From NCBI RefSeq assembly GCF_030693625.1, contig NZ_JAUYAF010000064.1, positions 23,923-87,922 on the forward strand: a stretch of 64,000 bases of DNA, in the 5' to 3' direction. Below are positions 54,167 to 62,972 of this stretch, in pieces. The notes under the pieces are model-generated. The model searched no databases and was not told the origin of the DNA. It saw nothing but the letters and a program-made list of their open reading frames with translations. The DNA is from Phenylobacterium sp. GTDB lineage: Bacteria > Pseudomonadota > Alphaproteobacteria > Caulobacterales > Caulobacteraceae. Position 1 is the stretch's first letter. Every line of letters begins with the position of its first letter. A program made the translations under genes and the position numbers.

Positions 54167-54517
54167 TTGGCCAGGCGAGACCTCACCGGCGCGGTGGATT
54201 TTGCGTACCTCGAAGACTTCGCTGCGGGCGATACCGGCGTCGTGGACGAGGTCCTCGCCCTCTTCCGAGAGCAGGCCAATCTGTGGTCGGCGATGCTCGA
54301 TCCGACCAGCGAGGGATGGCTGGACGCAGTCCACACCATCAAGGGCGCGGCGCGGGGCGTCGGGGCCTTTCAGCTCGGCGACGCCTGCGAGGTGGCCGAG
54401 CAACAGGGCGCGGTGCGCCTTGAGAGCGTTCGCATCGCCCTCCAGGCCGCGCTGAGCGACGTCGCCGCCTATGCCCACGAGCGGGCGCTGCAGTCTCTGA
54501 AAACCCCGCGAAGCTAG
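54167..54517 (+). CDS. Hpt domain protein (histidine phosphotransferase)
   Basis: 116 residues starting at TTG 54167. The Hpt phospho-site helix AVHTIKGAARGVGAFQLGDA (about 54-73, His56) is exact for the HPt family (HxxKGxxxxxG). The N-terminal helix (VDFAYLEDFAAGDTGVVDEV) and C-terminal helices complete the four-helix bundle. It should relay phosphate between a response regulator and a histidine kinase; no partner gene adjoins, so it is an orphan. AAGGGGA about 8 bases upstream supports the TTG start. Convergent with the aldehyde dehydrogenase gene by 4 bases. Confidence 0.88.
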   Translation: MARRDLTGAVDFAYLEDFAAGDTGVVDEVLALFREQANLWSAMLDPTSEGWLDAVHTIKGAARGVGAFQLGDACEVAEQQGAVRLESVRIALQAALSDVAAYAHERALQSLKTPRS

Positions 54518-55947
54518 CGCTTCATCGCGCCGTCGAGATATTTGCGGATGCCGGGGCCGTAGGGCGGGCGCATCTGCACCAGGGGGCCGATGTCCTTCTT
54601 GATCTGGGTGTAGATCGCCTTGCGGTGGCTGAACTCGCGGAAACCGTCGATCCCGTGGTAGCTGCCCATGCCCGAGGGGCCGACGCCGCCGAAGGGCAGC
54701 TCCTCCTGGGCCACGTGGAAGACCACATCATTGATGGTCACCCCGCCGGCCGTGGTGCCGTTCAGCACCTTCTCCTTCTCCGCGGCGTCATCGCCGAAAT
54801 AGTAGAGGCCGAGCGGGCGGTCGTGGGCGTTGACGTAGGCGATGGCCTCGTCGACCCCGGAATAGGTCTTCACCGGCAGGACCGGGCCGAAGATCTCCTC
54901 CTGCATCACCAACATGTCGTCGGTCGGGTCGATGATCAGGGTCGGCGCGATCTTGCGGTGTTCCTGCTGGCTCAGGTCCTCGCCATCGGGCTTCATCTCA
55001 ATGATCCGCGCACCTTTGGTCCGGGCGTCGTCCACATAGCCCTTGATGCGGTCATAGTGCCTATCCGCCACGATGGCGGTGTAGTCGGGGTTGTCGCGGA
55101 TGGTGGGGAACATCTTGGCCACTGCGCCCTGCGCATGGCCGATGAAGTCCTCCAGCTGATCCTTCGGGGTCAGGACATAGTCAGGCGCCAGGCAGATCTG
55201 GCCGGCGTTGAGGGTCTTGCCATTCATCACCCGGGCGGCGGCCGTGGCCATGTCGGCGGACTTGCCGAGGATCACCGGGCTCTTGCCGCCAAGTTCCAGG
55301 GTCAGGGGCACGAGGTTGGCCGAGGCGGCCTTCATCACGTGGCGGGCGATGGCTGTCGCGCCGGTGAAGATCAGATGGTCGAAGGCCAGTTCGGAGAAGG
55401 CCTGGCCCACCTCCGGCCCGCCGGTGATCACCGCGATCTCCTCCTCGGAAAAGACGCTGGAAAACATCACCGCCATCAGCTCCGAGGTGGCGGGCGTGAA
55501 TTCCGACGGCTTGATCATCGCCCGATTGCCGGCGGCCAGGACGCCCGCCAGGGGGGCGAAGGTCAGGTTCACCGGGAAGTTCCACGGACTGATGATCCCC
55601 ACCACCCCCTTGGGCTGGAACCGCACCTCGGCCTTGGCGCCGAACAGGCCCAGGATCGCGGGCGTCGTCTTGCGCTTCTCAGGCTTCATCCACTTGGTCA
55701 GGCTGTCGCGGGCGTGCTTCAGCGGGCCGATGGAGCCGGCGATGTCAGTGAAGGCGGTGGCCTCCCGCGAGCGGGAACCGAAGTCGGTGTTGAGCGCGTC
55801 CTCGATGGCCTTGCGGTTATCGATGAGCAGGCCGATGCAGCGGTCGATCCGCGCGATCCGCTGCTCCGCGGTGGGGGCGCCATCGCGTAGGTGGGCGGCC
55901 TTCTGCCGTGCAAGCAGGGCGTTCATCGAAGCGGCGTCGTGGGCCAT
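54514..55947 (-). CDS. Coniferyl aldehyde dehydrogenase-like NAD(P)-dependent aldehyde dehydrogenase
   Basis: 477 residues. ALDH motifs: VVGIISPWNFPVNLTFAPL (NAD site, about 115-133), KPSEFTP, TGATAIARHVMKAASANLVP, LELGGKSPVILG (general base Glu218) and GQICLAPDYV (nucleophile Cys252). The C-terminal RPPYGPGIRK resembles CalB-type enzymes that oxidise coniferyl aldehyde and other aromatic or aliphatic aldehydes. Such a role suits a soil or plant-matter habitat. ATG start; no neighbouring lignin-aromatic genes were seen. Confidence 0.9.
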   Translation of the reverse strand: MAHDAASMNALLARQKAAHLRDGAPTAEQRIARIDRCIGLLIDNRKAIEDALNTDFGSRSREATAFTDIAGSIGPLKHARDSLTKWMKPEKRKTTPAILGLFGAKAEVRFQPKGVVGIISPWNFPVNLTFAPLAGVLAAGNRAMIKPSEFTPATSELMAVMFSSVFSEEEIAVITGGPEVGQAFSELAFDHLIFTGATAIARHVMKAASANLVPLTLELGGKSPVILGKSADMATAAARVMNGKTLNAGQICLAPDYVLTPKDQLEDFIGHAQGAVAKMFPTIRDNPDYTAIVADRHYDRIKGYVDDARTKGARIIEMKPDGEDLSQQEHRKIAPTLIIDPTDDMLVMQEEIFGPVLPVKTYSGVDEAIAYVNAHDRPLGLYYFGDDAAEKEKVLNGTTAGGVTINDVVFHVAQEELPFGGVGPSGMGSYHGIDGFREFSHRKAIYTQIKKDIGPLVQMRPPYGPGIRKYLDGAMKR

Positions 55948-56030
55948 GGTCGTCTGTCCTCCGGTCGTCGGCGGGCTCTTTGGTCGGCCGCCGTGACCGG
56001 AGCTTAGCAGGCTTTCCGCCTGCCGTTGGG

Positions 56031-56630
56031 TCAGGCCGGGATGGTGCTTTTCAGCGAAGGCCGCTCGGAGATCGCCGCGAAGAAGGCGGCCAGTTTCGGG
56101 TGACCGGAGCGCCAGCCGTTCTCCGGGAACCGCAGATCCAGGTAGCCGAGGGCGCAGGCCACACAGATGTCGCCCAAGCCGGGGTTGGCGGCGTCACGGG
56201 CCGAGGTCTCCAGCAGGTCCACGGCGCGCTCGATCTTGCCCGCCTGCCCGGCCAGCCACTCCGGCCAGCGCATCGCCTGCGGCCGCATGGCCAGCTCGTA
56301 GCGGCTGAGCAGCGCTGCATCGAGGATGCCGTCGCAGGCCGCCTGCTCCACCAGGGCGGCCCAGCGAGCGTCGCCCGAGCGCGGGGCGAGGGCCCTGTCG
56401 GTCAGGCTGTCGAGATAGTCGACGATCACCCGGCTGTCATAGATCGTCCGGCCATCCGCCAAGACCAGGGTAGGTATCTTGGCCAGGGGGTTGGCCGCCG
56501 CCAGCCCCGGATCGGCCGCCTGGGAGGGGTTGGCGCCCACCACCACCTCATCCAGGGCGATCCCCAGCTCGAGGGCGCAGATGCGGACCTTGCGGGCATA
56601 GGGCGAGGTCGGAGAATAGAGGAGCTTCAT
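56031..56630 (-). CDS. Glutathione S-transferase family protein
   Basis: 199 residues. N-domain MKLLYSPTSPYARKVRICAL with the N-terminal Ser/Thr active-site region (SPTSPYARKV), cis-Pro AKIPTLVLADG and GSH motif TIYDSRVIVDYLDSL. The C-terminal helical domain has NPGLGDICVACALGYLDLRF. It resembles YibF-type bacterial GSTs. It overlaps the ATP-grasp gene by 4 bases (ATGA), so the pair is translationally coupled and may act on the same substrate. Confidence 0.86.
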   Translation of the reverse strand: MKLLYSPTSPYARKVRICALELGIALDEVVVGANPSQAADPGLAAANPLAKIPTLVLADGRTIYDSRVIVDYLDSLTDRALAPRSGDARWAALVEQAACDGILDAALLSRYELAMRPQAMRWPEWLAGQAGKIERAVDLLETSARDAANPGLGDICVACALGYLDLRFPENGWRSGHPKLAAFFAAISERPSLKSTIPA

Positions 56631-57682
56631 ATCGGGGTTCCTGGGCTCCCGCCGTCCCCGGCATGTCGCCAGCGCGTCGGGTCAGCCAGCAGATCGAGAA
56701 GGGCCGTACGGATCGCCTCGACGGGCGCGTCCCACATATTGGGCGGCGGCACGGTACGAGCCAAGAAGTTCATGCAGGCGTTGGACTCGAACACCAGAAG
56801 GCGCCCGTCCTGGTCCAGGTGGCAGTCGATGCCGAAGACGTCGAGCCCCAGGCGGCGGGCGATCTCGTGCACAGCGGGCGCGATCACGGGCAACAGGCCC
56901 TCCTGGAAACTCGCCAGGCGCGCTTCCTCATCGGCTTCGGTGTCCACGCCCTGGCTGTCGGCATGGAGCAGCCAGGTGTCGCCGATGATCACGTGACGCA
57001 GAATGATCTGGTCCCCGATCACCGCGAGGCGATATTTGCGATGCACGCCGTCCGGGTCGGCGAACGGATGAAACTCGGTCACATAGACCTGGGCGCCGCA
57101 CATCCAGCCCGCCACCAGGCCTTCCAGGTCTTCTGGGCGATCCATTCGCAGCAGTTCCTTGCCGCCGTAGGCTCCGACAGGCCGGATCAGGACGGGATAG
57201 GTCATCCCCAGGTCGGCGATCATCCGAGCCAACTCCTGGGGACCCGCGCTGCTCAGACGCTCGGTCCGCGGCGCCACCACCCCCGGCATGCCCTCCAGCG
57301 CCCTGGCCACCTTGTCGCGCCCGGACCGCAAAACCGCCCCGGGAGGATTCAGGCAAGGCCGCCCCATCGCGCGGGCCAGCCGTTCGGCCTTGGCCAGGGC
57401 CATGCCGTAGATGTCGGGGTCGGCGAGGTAGTTCACCATCGGCCCCGGCGCGATCCGCAGACTCATCGGGCCGGCGGGAGGCGCAAACCAGATTTCCCGG
57501 GCGCCGGCGAGGCGGTCGCCGAGGTAGCTCAGGTAGCTGCAGGTCCCGGAGAAGACATAGGTCGGCCGCCGAAGCAGACCCTGCCCCCGGGCGAGCACCC
57601 TGCCGTCATCAGGCACGCCCATGAGCAGGAGGTAGTCCTTGAAATCGACGCCAGGAGACAACTTACTGAGACTCTTCAACAA
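56627..57682 (-). CDS. ATP-grasp family protein (RimK/GshB-like)
   Basis: 351 residues, probable TTG start at 57682 (a stop codon lies upstream in frame). ATP-grasp regions: YPVLIRPVGAYGGKELLRMD (ATP-binding Lys and Gly loop, about 165-184), AQVYVTEFHPFADPDGVHRK, and the metal-binding C-terminus LDVFGIDCHLDQDGRLLVFESNACMN, shown as FGIDCHLDQDGRLLVFE and NACMN (about 303-324). The fold ligates an amino or carboxyl group using ATP. Coupled to a GST, it may make or use a glutathione-like or peptide conjugate; this is inference. No GshA gene is present. Confidence 0.78.
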   Translation of the reverse strand: MLKSLSKLSPGVDFKDYLLLMGVPDDGRVLARGQGLLRRPTYVFSGTCSYLSYLGDRLAGAREIWFAPPAGPMSLRIAPGPMVNYLADPDIYGMALAKAERLARAMGRPCLNPPGAVLRSGRDKVARALEGMPGVVAPRTERLSSAGPQELARMIADLGMTYPVLIRPVGAYGGKELLRMDRPEDLEGLVAGWMCGAQVYVTEFHPFADPDGVHRKYRLAVIGDQIILRHVIIGDTWLLHADSQGVDTEADEEARLASFQEGLLPVIAPAVHEIARRLGLDVFGIDCHLDQDGRLLVFESNACMNFLARTVPPPNMWDAPVEAIRTALLDLLADPTRWRHAGDGGSPGTPI

Positions 57683-57890
57683 CTCGTCGGGCAGCGATGG
57701 TCCAGTCCGGGCTCAAAGTCCAGGCGGGAGCTCACCCCGGCGCCCCGACCCTGATCCTCCCCTCGCTGCAGGTGACCATCCGGGCCGGCGCCCTGCCCCC
57801 GCCCTCGCCCGGTGGGCACGTCCAACTCTAGCTGCTGGTGACCCTGGCCTAGGTCTGGGCCGCGCCCCCCGCCCGGGCTAGAGGTGGGCC
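57683..57890. other. Intergenic region, small Pro/Gly-rich open frame only
   Basis: A 44-codon frame MVQSGLKVQAGAHPG... occurs at 57697-57831 on the plus strand, but it is low-complexity, has no Shine-Dalgarno and no family. I treat the region as the divergent promoter area of the ATP-grasp and P-loop kinase genes. Confidence 0.4.
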
Positions 57891-58364
57891 ATGACCCGCA
57901 TTCTCCTTCTGGGCTGCGCCGGCAGCGGCAAGACCACCCTGGCGCGGCGGCTGTCGGAAAGGACCGGGGCGCCGATGATCGACCTGGACGCGATCTGGCG
58001 AGGCCGCGTCCAGGAGACCTCGGATTTCCGCGCGACCCTGCAGGTGCTGCACGCGCAGGACGCCTGGATCAGCGACGGCAATTTCGCGGCGGTCACCTTT
58101 GACCTGCGGATACCGAGGGCCGACCTGGTGGTCTGGCTCAATCGCCCTCGCATCACCTGCGCCTGGCGCGCCATCATCCGCACGTTCCAGGCGGGCGAGA
58201 TGCATCGCCCCGGCGATCTCGCCACCGTGCTGCGCTTCATCTGGAACTTCGAGCGCCAGAACCGGCCGCGGATCGAGGCGCTGCGGATACAGCATGGGCC
58301 TGACGTGCCGGTGGTCCGGCTGCGAACGGACGGTGAGATCGCCGCCTTTGTGGAGCGCCTCTAG
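57891..58364 (+). CDS. Small P-loop kinase (FlaR/adenylate kinase-like)
   Basis: 157 residues. Walker A ILLLGCAGSGKTTLARRL (about 4-21), then GAPMIDLDAIWRGRVQ with the substrate-site Asp, DAWISDGNFAAVTFDLRIPR (Walker B-like with LVVWLNRPR), and a lid-like Arg-rich segment NFERQNRPRIEAL. Family members are annotated DNA topology modulation protein FlaR or adenylate kinase-like; substrate undetermined. ATG start. An AraC-family remnant lies directly downstream on the opposite strand. Confidence 0.82.
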   Translation: MTRILLLGCAGSGKTTLARRLSERTGAPMIDLDAIWRGRVQETSDFRATLQVLHAQDAWISDGNFAAVTFDLRIPRADLVVWLNRPRITCAWRAIIRTFQAGEMHRPGDLATVLRFIWNFERQNRPRIEALRIQHGPDVPVVRLRTDGEIAAFVERL

Positions 58365-58450
58365 GCACGGTGGTTCCGCGGGCTCACGCCGGTCCAGCGC
58401 TTGACGGCGCAGGAGAAGGCGCTGGCCTCCGAGACCCCGACCGTAGCCGC
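58361..58450 (-). pseudogene. AraC-family HTH C-terminal remnant
   Basis: The minus-strand frame reads AATVGVSEASAFSCAVKRW then TGVSPRNHRA and a TAG stop, which is the last helix-turn-helix of AraC/XylS regulators (usual form LGFSDASAFSRAFKRWTGxxP). Upstream, QVAGVTQR in another frame continues the match, showing a frameshift. No start or N-terminal domain remains. A decayed regulator fragment overlapping the last 4 bases of the kinase gene. Confidence 0.6.
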
Positions 58451-58555
58451 TGGGTGACACCCGCGACCTGCCCCCCCGGCGCCTGAGGAACCGCCACCGT
58501 GCCGCCGCGTTTAACCTCCCGACGGACGGATACAATGTCCCCAGGAGTGCCCCCT

Positions 58556-59617
58556 ATGCGCAAGACCCTTCTCGCCGCAGGCATCGCCGCCGCGGCCCTG
58601 CTGCCCACCTTCGCCTTGGCCCAACAGACTTGCGAAGAGCAACAGCGAAACAACCGTGTCGCCGGCACCGTGATCGGCGCGGGCCTCGGCGCCATCCTCG
58701 GCAGCCAGGTCTCCGGCAACGGCGCCCGCACCGAAGGCTCGGTGGTCGGCGCGCTGGCCGGCGGCTTCGCCGGCAACCAGATCGCCAAGTCCCGCACCAA
58801 TTGCGCTAGCCCCAACGCCTATGGCTACTACGACAGCAACGGCGCGTGGCATGCCAACGCCGTCGATCGGGCCAGCGCACAGGGCTACTACGACCGCGAC
58901 GGCCGTTGGGTCGATGGCGCGCCGAGCGGCTACTACGACAGCCAGAACCGCTGGGTCGCCGCCAACACGAACGCTTCGGCCAGCGGCTATTATGACCGCA
59001 ATGGCCGCTACGTTCCGGCCTCGGCCAGCGGCTACTATGACGTGAACGGCCAGTGGGTCGGCGCCTCGGCCAGCGGTTACTATAGCAACGGCCGCTGGAT
59101 CGCCGGTCCCGCCACGGGCCGCTATGACGCCAATGGCCGCTGGATTCCCGGCCAAGCCGCCGGTCGTCGTGACGCAAACGGCGTCTGGATCGCCGACGCT
59201 CAGCCGGGCTACTACAACAGCAACGGTCGCTGGGTCGCAGGCCAATCCTACGGCTATTACGACGGCCAAGGCCGCTGGATCGCCACGGCGCCGGCCGCCT
59301 CCGGCTACGGCCAGAACGCCTCCTACGAGCAGGGCTCGGGTTGGTCGGGCTCGCCGATGGACGTCCGCGGCCGCCAGGCCTGGCTTCAGGAACGCATTCA
59401 ACGCGGGCTGAACGACGGCTCCCTGTCCGGGGCCGAGGCCAATCAGGCCCAACGCTCGCTCAACATGATCAGCCGCCAGGAACGTGGCATGCGCCACTAC
59501 CGCAACGGCCAGCTGAGCCGTCGCGACGCCGCGACGATCCAAGCCAAGCTGGATGTGGTGGCCCGCAACATCCGCGCTGATCGGCGCGACAACGACCGTA
59601 CGCCGCGCGGTTACTAA
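58556..59617 (+). CDS. Glycine-zipper 2TM envelope protein with tandem GYYD repeats
   Basis: 353 residues from ATG 58556 with AGGAG upstream. A signal peptide (KTLLAAGIAAAALLPTFALA) precedes a glycine-zipper segment (about 35-75; VAGTVIGAGLGAILGSQV, VVGALAGGFAGNQIAKS). Then ten short repeats of about 13-20 residues with consensus GYYDxNGRWV (first GYYDSNGAWH near residue 89, last GYYDGQGRWI near 235), with two variants (GRYDANGRWI, GRRDANGVWI). A helical C-terminal domain follows (about 258-340; RIQRGLNDGSLSGAEANQAQ, RRDAATIQAKLDVV). Probably an outer-membrane-associated structural protein; function unknown. Confidence 0.85.
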   Translation: MRKTLLAAGIAAAALLPTFALAQQTCEEQQRNNRVAGTVIGAGLGAILGSQVSGNGARTEGSVVGALAGGFAGNQIAKSRTNCASPNAYGYYDSNGAWHANAVDRASAQGYYDRDGRWVDGAPSGYYDSQNRWVAANTNASASGYYDRNGRYVPASASGYYDVNGQWVGASASGYYSNGRWIAGPATGRYDANGRWIPGQAAGRRDANGVWIADAQPGYYNSNGRWVAGQSYGYYDGQGRWIATAPAASGYGQNASYEQGSGWSGSPMDVRGRQAWLQERIQRGLNDGSLSGAEANQAQRSLNMISRQERGMRHYRNGQLSRRDAATIQAKLDVVARNIRADRRDNDRTPRGY

Positions 59618-59644
59618 GGCCTTCGGTCCCGGCCGATAATGCAG

Positions 59645-59671
59645 CGGGCCTCCGGCATTGCCGGGGGCCCG
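59645..59671 (+). terminator. Hairpin terminator after the GYYD-repeat gene
   Basis: CGGGCCTCCGGCA (59645-59657) pairs with TGCCGGGGGCCCG (59659-59671, one bulge) and is followed by TTTG. It starts 28 bases after the stop. Confidence 0.65.
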
Positions 59672-59760
59672 TTTGCTTGTGGCCCGTTGCAGATTTTTTG
59701 GGATTGAGGCGGCCCATCTCGGGCCTAGGCTCGCAGGATTGAAATCCCGCGAGGCGCTCC

Positions 59761-60486
59761 ATGCTCGATCTCCACTACTGGCCCACTCCGAACGGCAAGA
59801 AGGTCACCATCCTGCTGCAGGAGCTGGGGGTCGCCTACAACATCGTGCCCGTGAACATTGGCCGGGGCGACCAGTTCACCGACGCCTATCTGAAGATCGG
59901 CCCCAACAACCGCATGCCGGTGCTGGTGGACCACGAGCCCGCGGACGGCGGGGGCCCGCTGAGCGTCTTCGAGAGCGGCTCGATCATGATGTACCTGGCC
60001 GAGAAGTTCGGGAAATTCTGGCCGCAGGACGTGCGTGGCAAGTACGAGGTCAACCAGTGGGTCGTCTGGCAGATGGCCAACCAGGGCCCCAAGACCGGCG
60101 AGCGCGGCCACTTCAGCCGCGTCGATCCCAAGCACGGCGACCAGGCCTACGCTCAGCGGCGGTTCAACGACGAGGTCCATCGCATGTACGGGGTGCTGAA
60201 CAACCGGCTCTACGACCGTCCGTGGATCGCTGGCGACGACTACACCATCGCCGACATGATCGCCTATCCGTGGACCGCGTCCTGGGAGCTGCAGGGCATC
60301 GACATGGGCGAGTTCCAGTACTTCAAGCGCTGGTGGGACACGATGGCCGCCCGCCCTGCCGTGGTGAAGGGCATGGCCGTGGTCGCCGGCCCGCCCGAAG
60401 ACCCCGCCACCGTGACGCCCGAGGAGCGCGAGCGACGCATGAAGCTGCTCTACAACCAGCGCGCCCGACCGGCGCCCGCCGCCTGA
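59761..60486 (+). CDS. Glutathione S-transferase family protein (YfcG/YghU-like)
   Basis: 241 residues. N-domain [20 protein letters not shown] with the active-site Thr/Asn (PTPNGKKV), [12 protein letters not shown] (cis-Pro) and [15 protein letters not shown] (GSH carboxylate site). The C-domain contains [20 protein letters not shown] and [16 protein letters not shown], typical of the Nu-class disulfide-bond oxidoreductase YfcG/YghU. It likely reduces disulfides or hydroperoxides with glutathione. It overlaps the next gene start (TGATG), so the two are coupled. Confidence 0.9.
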   Translation: MLDLHYWPTPNGKKVTILLQELGVAYNIVPVNIGRGDQFTDAYLKIGPNNRMPVLVDHEPADGGGPLSVFESGSIMMYLAEKFGKFWPQDVRGKYEVNQWVVWQMANQGPKTGERGHFSRVDPKHGDQAYAQRRFNDEVHRMYGVLNNRLYDRPWIAGDDYTIADMIAYPWTASWELQGIDMGEFQYFKRWWDTMAARPAVVKGMAVVAGPPEDPATVTPEERERRMKLLYNQRARPAPAA

Positions 60487-61478
60487 TGGCGACCCTCCCA
60501 GTCATCGAGATGAGCCCCCTGTTCGACCGCGCCGACGCGGTGGGCCGGGCGCGGGTGGCCGGGGAGATCGCCAGGGCCTGCGAGGCGCACGGCTTCTTCT
60601 ACCTGACCGGACATGGGATCGACCTTGCGACCCTGGCCGACCTTGAGACGCAGAGCCGCAGGTTCTTCGCCCTCCCGGAGGAGGAAAAGCTGAGGATCGA
60701 CATGGCCCGCGGCGGCCGGGCCTGGCGAGGCTACTTCCCAGTCGGGGGCGAGCTTACCTCCGGGGCGCCGGACCAGAAGGAAGGCCTCTATCTGGGGACC
60801 GACCTGGCCGCCAATCATTCTCGGGTCCAGGCGCGCATGCCCCTGCACGGCGCCAACCTGTGGCCCCCCGCCCTGCCCGAACTGAAGGTGGCCGCTGAGG
60901 CCTATATGGCCGGGGCGACACGCGCGGCGGCGGCGCTGATGGAGGGGTTCTCGATCAGCCTGGGCCTGCCCGACGACTATTTCCGCGACGCCTACACCAC
61001 CGAACCGACCGTGCTGTTCCGCATCTTCAACTACCCTGCTCAGGGGCCCGGCGCGGACGCCAGGTCCTGGGGCGTCGGCGAGCACACCGACTACGGCCTG
61101 CTTACCCTGCTGGCCCAGGACCGGTTCGGAGGCTTGCAGGTCAAGGCGCCCGGCGGCTGGATCGAGGCGCCGCCCATCGAGGGCGCCCTGGTCTGCAATA
61201 TCGGCGACATGCTGGAGCGGCTGACCGGCGGGCGGTACCGCTCGACGCCGCACCGGGTGAGGAATGTGAGCGGTCACGACCGCCTGTCCTTCCCGCTGTT
61301 CTTCGACCCGGACTTCAACGCCAGAATGGCGCCCCTACCGGGCGTGGCCATCACCACTGGGGCCGATGGCCGCTGGGACGGCGCCAGCGTGCACGACTTC
61401 GACGGGACCTATGGCGACTACCTCCTCTCCAAGGTGGCCAAGGTGTTCCCGAACCTGGTGGACGACGCTCTGACCTAG
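60486..61478 (+). CDS. Isopenicillin N synthase family 2OG-Fe(II) oxygenase
   Basis: 330 residues from ATG 60486. N-terminal [25 protein letters not shown] and [16 protein letters not shown]-terminal Fe(II) site: [15 protein letters not shown] (His/Asp), [13 protein letters not shown] (second His) and [14 protein letters not shown] (Arg-x-Ser for 2-oxoglutarate). It oxidises a small organic substrate using 2-oxoglutarate, or acts like plant/fungal IPNS-type enzymes. The longer frame from 59658 covers the GST gene and is a shadow extension. It is translated just after the YfcG-like GST. Confidence 0.9.
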   Translation: MATLPVIEMSPLFDRADAVGRARVAGEIARACEAHGFFYLTGHGIDLATLADLETQSRRFFALPEEEKLRIDMARGGRAWRGYFPVGGELTSGAPDQKEGLYLGTDLAANHSRVQARMPLHGANLWPPALPELKVAAEAYMAGATRAAAALMEGFSISLGLPDDYFRDAYTTEPTVLFRIFNYPAQGPGADARSWGVGEHTDYGLLTLLAQDRFGGLQVKAPGGWIEAPPIEGALVCNIGDMLERLTGGRYRSTPHRVRNVSGHDRLSFPLFFDPDFNARMAPLPGVAITTGADGRWDGASVHDFDGTYGDYLLSKVAKVFPNLVDDALT

Positions 61479-61564
61479 CCCCCCTTGCAGCCGCGCCCCG
61501 GCCGATCATGAGCGAGGCGGCGGTCGGGCGACTGACCCGCAAGGTCAAGCTGTCGCCAGTTTTC

Positions 61565-62944
61565 CTACCTGGCGCGATAGACCACCTTGCCCCCCACCAC
61601 GGTCATCACGGCGTGGGCCTTGGCGATGTCGGGGAACGGGGCGGTCATCAGGTCCACCGAGAAGACGGAAATGTCGGCGGCCTTGCCGACCGCCAGGTCC
61701 CCCAGGTCCTTCTCGCGGAACACCGCATAGGCCGCGCCCTTGGTGAGCATGGCCAGGGCCTGCGGCCGGGTCAGCACCTCGTCCAGCCCCCAGTTGGGAC
61801 CGGCGAAGCCCTGCAGGTCGTGGCGGTAGGTCGCGGCGTAGAACTCGATGAGCGGATCACCCTTCTCCACTGGCGCGTCGGTGCCGGCGGCCAGATGCGC
61901 GCCGCTGGTCCGGAGCGCCTGCCAGGCATAGGCGCCCTTCAGCCGCGCCTCGCCCAGGCGGGCGGGGGCGAAGTGGAGATCGCCGATGGCGTGGGACGGC
62001 TGCATCGAGGCGATGACCCCGTTGTCGGCGAAGCGCGGGATGTCGTTGGGGGAGATCACCTGGGCATGTTCGATGCGCCAGCGCGCGGCGCGCAGTTGCG
62101 CGGGGTCACCGTCAAACGCGGTCTCAAAGGCGTCCAGCACCAGGCGATTGCCCCGGTCGCCGATGGCGTGAATGGCCATCTGCGCCTTCGACTTGCGCGC
62201 CGCCGCCAGGGTCTTGGCCACCACCTCGGGCGGGGTCAACAACAGGCCGGTTCCCGGCGCGTCGTCATAGGGCGCCAGCAGGGCCGCCCCACGCGAGCCC
62301 AGCGCGCCGTCGATGTACATCTTGATGCCGTCCACTCGCACCAAGCCTGTGGGATCAGCGGACGGACCTGTGGTCAGCAGGGTCCCTTGACTGGACAGGT
62401 CCATGAAGTTGTCCACCCGGATCGGCAGGGTCCCGGCGGCCGCCATGGCGTTCAGGATCTCCACGTCCCGGGCCGCGACACTGACGCTGTGCATCCCGGT
62501 CCAGCCGCGGGAGGCGTAGAGGTCCGCCGCCCGCTGGGCGGCCTCGCGCAACTGGGCCTCGGTCGGCGGCGGGACCTTCACCAGCGCCTTGGCGTTGTCC
62601 ACCAGCAGGCCGGTGGGCTCGCCCTTGCTGTCCCGCAGGATCTGGCCGCCGGCGGGGTCGGGGGTGTCGCGGGTGATACCGGCCAGGGCCAGCATCTTGG
62701 AATTGACGAGGATGGCGTGGCCGTCGGAGCGGCCCAGGACCACGGGGCGGTCGGAGACCACGGCGTCCAGGTCGGCCCGGTTGGGGAAGCGCTTCTCAGG
62801 ATAATGGGTCTCGATCCAGCCTCGGCCCGACAGCACCTCGGGACCGGGATGGGCTAGGGACCAGGCCTTAACCTTGGCGGTCATCTGCGCGATGGAGGCC
62901 GTGCCCTCCAGATTCAGGGTCATCTCCCGCAAGCCGACGCCCAT
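61565..62944 (-). pseudogene. YtcJ-like amidohydrolase, N-terminus removed by IS630
   Basis: 459 codons remain, in frame to the stop at 61565. Retained: GWIETHYPEKRFPNRADLD, IHAIGDRGNRLVLDAFETAF (metal-binding His-Ala-Ile-Gly-Asp, quoted in part), RIEHAQVISP and HLAAGTDAPVEKGDPL (metal Asp). Missing: the N-terminal 90-100 residues with the HxH zinc motif of the amidohydrolase barrel. The apparent start MGVGLREMTL is an internal Leu-Met-Gly of the family (usually HxHPLLGGVGL...). IS630 sits exactly at this point, so the gene is inactivated or makes an inactive stub. The missing part should lie beyond the right edge. Confidence 0.85.
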
Positions 62945-62946
62945 TA

Positions 62947-62972
62947 GAGCATTTTTCGATCAGTCTGCATCG
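62947..62972 (+). repeat. IS630 left terminal inverted repeat
   Basis: 26 bases beginning GAGCATTTTTCGATCAGTCT. The orfB stop codon (62960-62962) lies inside it. Confidence 0.88.

Noticed and set aside
57697-57831. 44-codon Pro/Gly-rich plus-strand frame
   Set aside because: No ribosome-binding site, low-complexity, no similarity recognised.
59658-60485. N-terminal extension of the 2OG-Fe(II) oxygenase frame
   Set aside because: It overlaps the intact YfcG-like GST in another frame; the oxygenase family begins at ATG 60486.
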